Positions 1-9,300 of a stretch of 64,000 nucleotides of DNA are shown here, in pieces (the first letter of the stretch is position 1; each line of letters starts with the position of its first letter). The notes beneath the pieces are model-generated. The model saw nothing but the letters and a program-made list of their open reading frames with translations, was not told where the DNA came from and searched no databases. Source of the DNA: Maylandia zebra (lineage: Eukaryota > Chordata > Actinopteri > Cichliformes > Cichlidae); assembly GCF_041146795.1 (NCBI RefSeq), contig NC_135170.1, positions 31,049,533-31,113,532 on the forward strand, in the 5' to 3' direction. A program made the position numbers and the translations under genes.

Positions 1-510
1 GGCATTTATCTGGGCTCTAATCTGGGTTCTTAAAGTAATGATGGACTGTCATTTCTCTTTAGTTAGCTGATTGGTTCTTGCCATAATATGAATTCTAACA
101 GTTGTTAAATAGGCTGTCAGCTGTGTACCAACCTGACGACACAACTGATGGTCCCAACCCCATTAAGAAGGCAAGAAATTCCACAAACGAACCCTGACAA
201 AGCCCACCTGTGAAGTGAAAACCATTTCAGGTGACTACATCACGAAGCTCATTGAAAGAAGGCCAAGGGTTTGCAGCGCTGTAAACAAAGTAAAGGGATG
301 GTGACTTTCAGGAATATAAAATGTAAAACATGTTTAGAGTTATTTAGCAATTTTTTTCTTTGCTACGTAATTCCATATATCTTGCGTCGTATATTTGATG
401 TCTTCAGTACATTTACAATGTAAAAATATAAGATAGTAAAAAGTAGTCAAAATAAAGAAAAACCATTAAATGAGACGATGTGTCCAAACTTTTGACTGGT
501 AGTATACATA
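1..510. mobile_element. Tc1/mariner-like relic (left part outside the window)
   Basis: The stretch ends near 483-508 with a terminal sequence typical of fish Tc1-like elements (TGTCCAAACTTTTGACTGG, then TAGTATA). Degenerate AT-rich sequence and short coding-like remnants precede it. No open transposase frame remains. The left terminus is not in the window, so length and orientation are uncertain. The call rests on resemblance of the terminal sequence to Tc1 inverted repeats. Confidence 0.5.
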
Positions 511-585
511 CAAAAAAGCTATAAATAATAAACAGCCTGTACCAATAGCGGGGTCTGAAGTTCTGAGACTACCACTGAAAATATA

Positions 586-623
586 TGTAAATTCATATAT
601 ACGTGTATATATATGAATTTACA
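586..623. repeat. AT-rich inverted repeat, 16-bp perfect arms
   Basis: Arms 586-601 (TGTAAATTCATATATA) and 608-623 are perfect reverse complements separated by CGTGTA. It lies between the Tc1 relic and the LINE relic and could be a tiny foldback element or a cruciform-prone site. No function can be assigned. Confidence 0.6.
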
Positions 624-628
624 GATAC

Positions 629-1315
629 ATGAGGAAGTCAGGAGTGGCAGAGAAGTATGTGAGGGTTACGCAGGACATGTAAGAGGACAGAGAGATAGTG
701 GTGAGGTGTGCAGTGGGAGTGACGGATGGGCTGGGATTAAATCAGTGATCAACTCTGAGCCCCTTGTTCTTTGGTGATGAATAGGCTGACAGAGGAGGTC
801 CGGCAAGTCTCAGTGCACTGTGATGGTTGCAGACAACATTATGATCTGTAGTAAGAGTTGGGAGCAGGTGGAAGAGAGGCTGAAGAGTTGGAGGTATGGT
901 CTGGAAAGAAAAGGAATGAAATTCAGTAAAAGCAAGACAGAAAATGTGTGTGAATGAGAGGGACACTGGTATCACAGTGAAGATGCAAGGAGCAGAGTTG
1001 GTGAAACTAGATGAGTCTAAATGCTTGGGGTCAACAATCGTAGACAATGTACAGTTGACAAAAGAAGAAGAGAGTTCATGCAGGGTGGAGTGGGTGGAGA
1101 AGAGTGTCGGGGTGATTTGTGAATGAAGCATAGCACCAAGAGTAAAAGGGAGAGTTTACACAATGGTAGTGAGACCTTCTATGACAAATAGTTTGGAGAT
1201 GATGGAACTAATAAAAAGACAGGAGACTGAGATGGTTTAGACATGTGAAGAGGTGGGATATATTGGACAAAGGATGATGAATTTGGAGCTGCCAGGCAGG
1301 AGGGAAATGTTTATT
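629..1315 (+). mobile_element. Degenerate non-LTR retrotransposon reverse transcriptase relic
   Basis: Translating the plus strand in shifting frames gives recognisable pieces of a LINE reverse transcriptase: a VADNIMIC stretch matching the catalytic FADDI box (about 830-860), then an EQVEERL..W and a KSKTE motif (about 865-950), VCVNER (about 942-962), and a C-terminal RWFRHV piece near 1230. Stops and frameshifts interrupt it throughout, so it is dead. The 5' part is missing. The clade was not assigned; the second catalytic Asp of the box reads as Asn. Confidence 0.65.
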
Positions 1316-3908
1316 AGAATAATCAGCTTAAACATTTGAATGAAAAGTTTATTCTGTGAATTTAAAAAAATCTTAGCATTGGTCTGCTCCCTTTGGCTTC
1401 AATGGCAGCACCATTTGAGCTGCACAGGACTCCAAGTCAGAAAGATGTGAAAATAGTAAAATGCACTCATAAAGAAATCACTGTAACATATCTAAACAGT
1501 AGAAACAGAAAAACCGTGTTTGTCATTTGTGACTGTACTTGGATGCAGTCCTTTAAGATAGACACATGTCAGTGTGCTAACAGGGGCACAGTGGCAATGC
1601 TAACATACTGAAACTACCAAGACAATCTAATTAGAACTAAAGTCAAAGTCATCTGAGGAGGCATCAAAGTCAGGGGCTCAAAATAATCATATGTCTAATA
1701 AGTGTATCTATCTGCTCTACTTTGATTTTTTAAAAATCAGACTTGTGGTGTACATTAAAGGTTTTTTTTCAAGTTTTCAAGGACTCCCCTTAAGCTGACA
1801 GTGTGAGCTCGTCAAATATGTCTTCATACCCACCAGCTAGCTAGTCAGACAGTAAACAGTAGCTGGAACATTTTTTGAAGTGACTGATTTCAGAGTTTAG
1901 AAACACTGGCAGAACTACTAGCAACAATGTGTTTGTTTTACGGGCTTAAATTGCCTTCATGCTTATATATGGAACTATGATTATGCATGATTATGATTTT
2001 ATAGCTGCTCTTGGCCAGTGGGTTGTGAACTCCTGGTTGATGACCTGGCATTGAAGGAATAATAATTGTCTATGAGCGTAAATACATAAATATACTCCAC
2101 AGTGAGGGAAGTGGGCCCCAGCCAAAGACACTGTGGCACTGTTATCAGCAATTGTAGAAGCTATCTGCGGTGGCCATGTTTCTACGCATACAGTATACAG
2201 ACACTCCCAGGCTTTGTATAGCCTATTTGATTATGAATGTGTGTCCAAAAACACATTTTCATAAACATTTAGGGAACTTCAGGAAAATGTGACAGCAACA
2301 TGAAAAACTTTCCATTTGTGGTGGCATAAAAATATGTGAAATAAAAGATTGTACAGACTTGGAGGAGAGCCTCATTATAGCAGTTTGAAAATCTATAACT
2401 CAAAGCAGACTTTTAGACTTCTTAATCTGAAAATGAAAGATAAAAGAGAAAGAAAAAAGAGAAGGGGAACGTTTGCTGAAACACATCACAAAATGTTGAA
2501 AAACCTGTTTGCAGTTATGTGTGAGTGAGCTGTCTTACAACATATTTATGTGTACAGTAAATATGAAAAATATTCATCTAGCGTGCCATCTGGTTTTTGT
2601 AGTCACGTAATTGGTTAAATGGTGTCACCTGAGTCAAGACATCTGACTAAAGTATATGGAAGGTGACACTTAAATACTCTTTAGAGGCACTGCACATTTT
2701 CAGTGCCCTTATTGGAGCACTAAGGCAGCAGAGATGAGCTCTATCAGGATTACAACAAGCAGGCTGATGGGAGTTATCATTGCAGGCCAGAGCCAAACAC
2801 CAAAGACACACCTAGACAAACTATGCAACACTTGATTACACAGAATGCCATTTCTTATTAAAAAGCAGTAAAATATTTCAATGCATTTCTTTTCAAAATA
2901 AAAGCCTAATCACATTTATGATTCAATTCATAATTACATTAGTGACCTTTTAATATTTGCCTTCTAAAGTTTGCTAAATCTACCAATCCACAAATAATGA
3001 GGCCCAACATTAACTTTCAGCACATTTGTTAAGACTGTGTGGGTCTTCATAAGCTTATGAATGGACAGTGTCCTCAGTGCATACATACAACCTGAAAATG
3101 CATTCAGAGCCTTGGTTAATAGTATCGCCTTTTTATGTATAAAAACATAGTTTATAGCTAAAAAACAAAACAAAACCTCGAAGGTTGCGAGACTTTTTCA
3201 GACAAGCAATTTCCTTATTTGAATTCTTTCCGCATTTGACTTCAGCGTGACACTCTTTGACAGAGGGTATGCTGGAGGCAAAATACTTGTGATGGTAGTC
3301 TTTGTTGAGTTTGGCGCCCCTTAGTGCAAAAAGTATGGCAAACAACTTTAGAACCAAGTTTTATTTATTTTTTGTCTCTAGCCCTGCTTCAGTATCTTTA
3401 TGCCACATTTCTGTGTTAAATGTTGTGCCAAGAAACCCACCAATGGCAGGTTCCATCTGATCTGTTCGTTCGTGTTAAATAAGTAATTATTTCATTTTCC
3501 TATGGAGGTGAGAGAAAATTTAAAAAAAACCCCAAAACAATTAGCATGCATAACAATAGGAAGTAGAAACCTAGAGAACGGGGTCAGTATTTATGTGAGG
3601 TACCCTTAACAAGTATGGCCCTACACCCATTTGTGTCAGAGGACAGAGACAAAACAGGAAAAGCCTGCTCAACTCGGCTGTAAAATAGTTGGCAGTTTGT
3701 GTGCGATCCTCCCTAGAGGTTGACAGCCTCGGCCCACAGAGGAAAAGCTGTTTTGCATGCAATGAAAAACACCTGGTTACCAGTTCCAAGAACCAAATAC
3801 GTGTGAGGACAACAATCACATGCAAGCATTTTAAGAAACCTATTAAAGATAATAAGACACCTTTAATTGTGAAAAAGTGACACACGCAGTACTTAAAGAA
3901 CAATTGCC
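1316..3908. other. No gene seen (intergenic)
   Basis: AT-rich sequence with only short chance open frames on both strands. No splice-site-bounded frame, RNA gene or clean transposon end was recognised. It lies downstream of the 3' end of the minus-strand selenoprotein gene. Confidence 0.5.
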
Positions 3909-3914
3909 TTTATT
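3909..3914 (-). terminator. Candidate polyadenylation signal of the selenoprotein W2 gene
   Basis: On the minus strand this hexamer reads AATAAA, about 770 nt after the stop codon at 4682-4684. No other AATAAA was seen between the stop and this point, so it is the likely transcript end and leaves room for the SECIS element in the 3'UTR. Confidence 0.5.
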
Positions 3915-4499
3915 TCTTGCTCCAGTTTTAATATCAGAAAACAATGCAAAAGGATTTATGGAATATGAGCTAGCATCTAGTATGTGAGCTTCATAGACCA
4001 GCTGGTGACGGCCCTTAGAAACACACATTTCATGCGAAAGTACTTTACCGAAACAAATTAGAGCAGAAACTTGGCTAAGCTCAGGTGCTGCAGACGATAG
4101 CATCATTACGTCCAATTGTTTTAATGTTGTACTCCTTTCAAATTTGATATGGATTAAAAAAAAAAGAAAAAAAAAAGTCAAGATTCCCTTTGCATCCACC
4201 AAGCCACAAATATGACAATGCAAATCTATTCAAAACCAGCAGAGTGAATTACTACTTTATGAAAATGATGAAATATCATAAAAATGCTTTAGTGACAAAT
4301 TATTATGCATAGTGTGGTGCAAAGATAATGTATTTCCATTTGTATTGTTCCAACAAAAAAACCAAACAAACCTACAGTGAGAAACAAAACACAACTGGTC
4401 GGGTAGAAAATGACAGGCAATAGGACAAAAAGGTGAATTCCCTCCATATCATCTGCAACATCATCTCCCTGTCTTTGCTCCTATGATGAGGGAACTCCA

Positions 4500-4560
4500 G
4501 GGACAGATACATCATACCATAACCTTTAATAGTTGAAGCAACGGTAATCATTAATACCCC
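4500..4560 (-). promoter_or_regulatory. Candidate SECIS element in the 3'UTR
   Basis: Read on the minus strand, ATGA (4551 down to 4548) is followed by an imperfect stem TACCGTTGCTT, an apical loop beginning CAACT with the expected unpaired AA, the returning strand AAGG..ATGGTA, and TGAT (4514-4511). The ATGA/GA quartet, about 11 paired positions with wobble and one mismatch, and apical AA 13 nt after the quartet fit the eukaryotic SECIS plan. The lower helix is weak. It lies about 130 nt after the stop of a gene with an in-frame UGA, where a SECIS is required. Confidence 0.65.
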
Positions 4561-4681
4561 GGAGGACCACTATGGGAACAGAGAGAGGAGCCATGAGGCA
4601 GAGCAGAGTTTGGTTTACTGCTAGTGCTTCTCTTCTGGGTGTGTAAACCACAGCTGCACGGTTGTGTAGCAGTAGGGAGGT

Positions 4682-5453
4682 TTACATGATGACGCATGGA
4701 GCGCGGCTTTTGGTGATCTTCTGCAAAGGTTTGCCATCATAAGCATTTTGAATCGCGTTCATGACCTGTGCCAAGAAATACACAGTATAAGTGTACAATG
4801 ACAATAAAGGGCTATTCTTTTCTAATTGACATATGATAGGCAAATTGTATGCACAGTACTTACGTCATCCTCATAAGGGAATCCACCAGTTTCAACCTTG
4901 GAGAAGACCAGCTGCCCATTGATTTCAATCTCAAAGCTACCTATAATACCAAGGGCAGCAGAAATAGGACGTGAGAATGGCGCTTTGATGATCTAAGCTC
5001 ACAATAAAGGGAGGGGCGGAATTTAAGGCTGGAGCTATGAACTCGTGGTTTGTCTCATCTGATATGAAACAAACCATGAGTTCCAGCTCCAGCTTTACCT
5101 GCAGCGATCAACGATGACTTACCGGTTCTTCCCACGAAACCTGTCACGTCCGCATCGCTAAACTCACCCTTGACAACACGGGCGAGCTCACGATAGCGGG
5201 GCTCGTAACCTCATCCACCACTAAATTAAATAAAAACACAGGTGCGTAAGAAAATCATACAAGCAAAAGCAGAATCAGCGCTCCTTACTCTTGGCTCAGG
5301 CTGCTGCCTGCGCAGGCACCTAGCTTAGCTATGAGCTAGCCAAAAGTGAAACTGTGTTTAAACTGACAACAGACAAAAAGTTAACTGAAAATATAAAGAA
5401 AGTACGTAATATGAAAAAAAATACCAATATTCCACTCTGACTTTGACCCCCAT
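4682..5453 (-). CDS. selenow2: Selenoprotein W2 (MIEN1/Rdx12 family), Sec-containing
   Basis: Four exons on the minus strand: 5425-5453, 5123-5220, 4864-4940 and 4682-4765, all with GT-AG introns and consistent phases, giving 95 residues. The N-terminus MGVKVRVEY leads into a CGGU redox motif in which codon 13 is UGA (5211-5213); mammalian MIEN1 has CxxC there. Later blocks [13 protein letters not shown] (exon 3) and [12 protein letters not shown] (exon 4) match the MIEN1/Rdx12 family, and the end is a CaaX prenylation box. The family has a thioredoxin-like fold acting in redox signalling; prenylated MIEN1 sits at the inner plasma membrane. The start is the only ATG in frame with a good splice donor. 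Fish are known to keep Sec in SelW2. The a and b paralogues cannot be told apart here. A SECIS candidate lies downstream. Confidence 0.92.
5025..5096. ncRNA. Candidate miRNA-precursor-like hairpin in selenow2 intron 2
   Basis: Within the 182-nt intron 4941-5122, the arms AAGGCTGGAGCT and AGCTCCAGCTTT pair over 12 bp. After a small asymmetric mismatch, 15 more pairs form (GAACTCGTGGTTTGT with ACAAACCATGAGTTC), then TCAT/ATGA closes a 5-nt loop. That is about 31 pairs in 72 nt, the size and shape of a pre-miRNA. Either strand could be transcribed; the host gene is minus. I do not recognise a known mature miRNA. A tiny palindromic MITE is the alternative. Confidence 0.5.
5211..5213 (-). other. 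selenow2: In-frame UGA read as selenocysteine (codon 13)
   Basis: The codon lies in exon 2 in the frame TGT GGT GGA TGA GGT TAC, giving Cys-Gly-Gly-Sec. Sequence on both sides is open, spliced and family-conserved, and a SECIS candidate lies in the 3'UTR. Standard gene callers would stop here or split the gene. Confidence 0.88.
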
Positions 5454-6302
5454 CGTCGCTGATCCTCTAATGACCACAGAGCTCCGAACGTCTGCTTTGG
5501 TAACCACCGATTGTGTAAAACCAAACCGGAAGAGGGGCGGAGCTTATTTACCCCACAAACCAAGAAAAACCTGATCTGTCGAGAGAAGTCCGAGCACAGA
5601 GCTACACAATACATTTCTTTCTTTAAAAAGAAATAAATGTTAAATTAATTTTTAAAAACATTAAACTTTAACTAATTAGGTTATTTTGAATGGCTTAACC
5701 GGAAGTACTGCATGTAAATATCATTGTTAAAGTGCAGAAAAAAAGAAAATAAAAAAAGTGCAACGTTAGTGTTACACATTAATTATTTGAAAGCTAATTA
5801 GAGTTTTAGCTATTGTTTCATGGTTTGGCGGCACATTTTATTTGATTTTATTCGCTCATCAGGCGAATAAAAGAATAAATAGAAGCAGGAAACAGGAAAA
5901 CCTAAAATTTGCAGTTAATTTGAATAAAGGCATTTAGTTACATGGCGACACTACAGGATCCCAAAAATTGAGTGTGATTATGGTGTTAGTTTTTTATTTT
6001 ATTTTTAAAATGTAATGTCCCGTGATTGCAAAATTACTTATTAAATGTTTTAACCCCCAAACCTCTCTGAGTATTATGAAAAAAATACAGTTTTTGTTTG
6101 TGTGGAGTAAATGATAAATGGTTATTAGTGTTTATGGCAGGCGTGTCTCATTGCTGACTGCAGATGACCTTCAGACTCTACACACTACCATGACTCCTTC
6201 AGTGTCTGCATTTTTCACACAAAGGCTGGAAACATGGAGTAGACGTGAGAAAATGATGATTGTTTTATACATTACAGGCTTATAGACAGCACAGATTTGG
6301 AG
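5454..6302. promoter_or_regulatory. Divergent intergenic region between selenow2 and the GIMAP gene
   Basis: About 850 bp separates the two start codons, which point away from each other, so both promoters should lie here. The sequence near the selenow2 start is the least AT-rich. No clear TATA box or operator was identified. Confidence 0.4.
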
Positions 6303-6327
6303 ATGGCAACTAGCAATCTGTCAACAT
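6303..6327 (+). CDS. GIMAP8-like exon 1 (start exon)
   Basis: ATG followed by eight codons (MATSNLST) and one base, then the donor GTAAGT. The phase matches the acceptor at 7152-7153. No other in-phase start exon was seen between here and 7154, although the frame is open back to an ATG at 7051 through the presumed intron. Confidence 0.6.
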
Positions 6328-9300
6328 GTAAGTGTTAATATATGATTCTCCTTGTTCACCACAAAACGTACACAATTATGTCTGAAACCCAAAGACTTTG
6401 TATTATTAGTGTCATGAAATGATTTCATAATGTTTCATTAACAAAGAAATTGGTCACAATGGATTGATTAGTGATGTTTCCACATTGTTTTGTTCATTTT
6501 TGTTCACTATAGTTTCATTGATAAGTAGCATGGAGTTTAATGCTGTTATGTAATACAGTGTTGAAATGTTTCTATTAATCTATGATGAAAAAAACCATAG
6601 TCAGCCATAAGGTATATAAGCTTTAATAAATCTTTCATGCTTCATATTTACTCATTTTTATACTTGCCTCATGTTCTAATAGCTGTTTCATTTATCCTTG
6701 GTTAATTTCTTTCTTCTTTGTTTAGAAGAAGTATCTTTAAAGCGTCTTTTAGTGCAATGCTGAATCAGGGGAAACTGCACCCATCTGTGATTCAAAGTGG
6801 CCGCACCCATAATAAAGCATTGCTTTAAGGCCCTATCACAGAGAAAATGGATGCGTGATATCACAATTTACTCCCGCACAGTTATCAAGAAGGGGCTAAT
6901 TAGTTGTAGAGTGTGAAATGATTTATCTTTATCAGGGTGAAAACATGTTTTGGGATCTGATATAAACAAAAATACTTTTAAATTAGTCTGCCTTGTTCTT
7001 GTTGTTTGAGATACATGCATTTCTGATTTCAGTCTTTTTGATATTTTATGTCATGGATGGGAATTCATCAACAAGTAAAAAAAGAAGATTTTGGGATTAG
7101 CTTTTCATTCTTGTCTCTTTTCCTTAATGTGTATTTCTATTTTTCTTCTTTAGTGGATGGTTGGTGTACATCACAGTTAAAGATTGTCCTTCTTGGTGGC
7201 AGAGACTCTGGAAAGAATGCTGTAGGAAACTTAATCCTGGGTAAAGAAGAGTTTGGCACAGAAGAGAGGACTTTATGCTCCAGGAGGATTGGGAAAGTGT
7301 CCGAACTGCGGGTCACAGTTGTGAACACTCCTGGCTGGTGGTGTGACTCCAGTGCTCAGAACACACCTAAGCTGGTGAAGATGGAGATCATAACCAGCGT
7401 TGCTCTCTGCTCGCCAGGCCCACATGTGTTCCTTATAATAATTAAGGCAACCTCTGTCTTGTCAGAAAAGCGTCGGAAGGCTTTGGAGGAACACGTGGCC
7501 CTGCTGGGTGACGCGGTGTGGAGTCACTGCATGGTTGTCTTCACCTGTGCTGAGAAGTACAAAGACACAAATTCAGAAGAGTATGTAGAAAGTGGGGGAA
7601 AGGCCCTCTGCTGGCTCAGTGAAAAGTGCAGCCAGAGGTGTCACAGTGTTGTCCCGAGTGATAACTCTCAACGCACAGTGCTGCTGGAAAAGATACAGAA
7701 ACTTGTCACAGAAAATGGAAACAGTGTGTTTGAAATGGAGGCAAAAATTTTATGGGTGAATGAAGAGGAAAAGAGAGAGATGGAGGAGAGGACTCGGCTG
7801 AGGTTAAAGAAAATGAAAAAACACAGATCTCTGATACAAAGTGAGTTGATGTGTATGTACGTATGTATGTGTGAAAGTTATTAACACATTTGTTGAAATC
7901 TTAAAAGATGAAAAACAGAAAGTAAGAATAATCTTCAGTGAAAGAGGAAGTAATGAAAAGACAAAGTACTAACACAGAGACAAAAAGACCCATTAAACAA
8001 GATGACAGTGAAAAGGGAAGACAGGAGAGAAAAGTAATTAATACTGAAACCAGATAATAAGGGAAACATTGCAGGTGTAGCAGAAGGGATAACAATGAAG
8101 TCAAAGTGGGAACTAAATTCTGAGACTAAAAGTCATCATGTAACAGAACATTAGGTAATGACAAAGAATAATAAAACAGAAGTGCAAAAAAAATAATCTT
8201 TAAACACTAGAGTAAAAATAAAGACCAAACAGAAAAACAAAATTAAATATATTAAACAAGAATACAAAACTCAAAAACACAAAAGCTAGACCCTGACAGT
8301 AACATGCAATCCAGTTTACTGAAACTGTGTGTTTTGGAAAACCCTTCGGGCAGTTTTTGCCCTGACGCAACTGGCAGATGTCATGTAACCATTTTGCAAA
8401 ACTCAAAACCACAAGAAGCAGAAGTTTCAAAAAAACAAAACCTCACCATGCACAGATGTCATTTCTCCAACTGAACAACTCCAAATTACCTCTATTTGTT
8501 TGTTAAATTGTGATACAACCTATATAACCCTCAAAATCTCATTCTCAACAAAACTGTTTGCCTGTGCTTAAAATCACACAACCAGCTAAAATCATAAGTG
8601 CTGAGGACTGATTACACACTAAAAAAACAGAACACAGTGTTCACTACCCGTAACCGAGGTCTTTCCAAATTCGTGTGCTGTCTTGCGCTTGTACAAAAGT
8701 TACAACACACGAAATAAAAATTTCCCTACGGCAAATTTAGAATCATGAGTTAACTTTGCAGCATATTTTTTGTCTGTGGGAGGAAGCCATGATGACTGTG
8801 CAAGCTCCACACAGAAAGGCTCCAGCTGACCACCTGAAACCTATAACCCTGCTGTTCATTACTAACCATAGTTGGCATCAACCCTTAACTTCCCTTTCCT
8901 GGACTCACACTCAACTGTTAAGCTGTATTAGTAGCAAGTGTGAACATTTATTTTAGTGCTAGCTGTGTTTCTCTTCTGCCTCACATTATGCATTGTGCAT
9001 CACGAGTGAATCCCTTTGCCCAGTGTGTCATAGTGAGCTATTAGTGTACACAGAATTTGTAAGTGTTTTAGTAATTAGGAAAAAAACTGTAATAGTACCA
9101 GTAATCTTCCAAAACAGCTGAGAGCTTTAAGAAAGAGGTCCTTTATATATTCTGTGATGAAACTAGAAAGTTCAGAAAGCTCAATCCATAGCCGCTTACA
9201 GCAGAAAACAGTGTTGGCTACAAAGTATATGTCCAAGAAACTTCCACTTACTTTGACTGCTTCTTTGCTGACCATCGCCACCCCAAATGTCATCTGGAAC

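Noticed and set aside
4682-5453. Reading the in-frame TGA as a nonsense mutation (pseudogene)
   Set aside because: Frame, splice sites and conserved blocks continue intact after it, it falls exactly at the redox position of the family, and a SECIS candidate follows.
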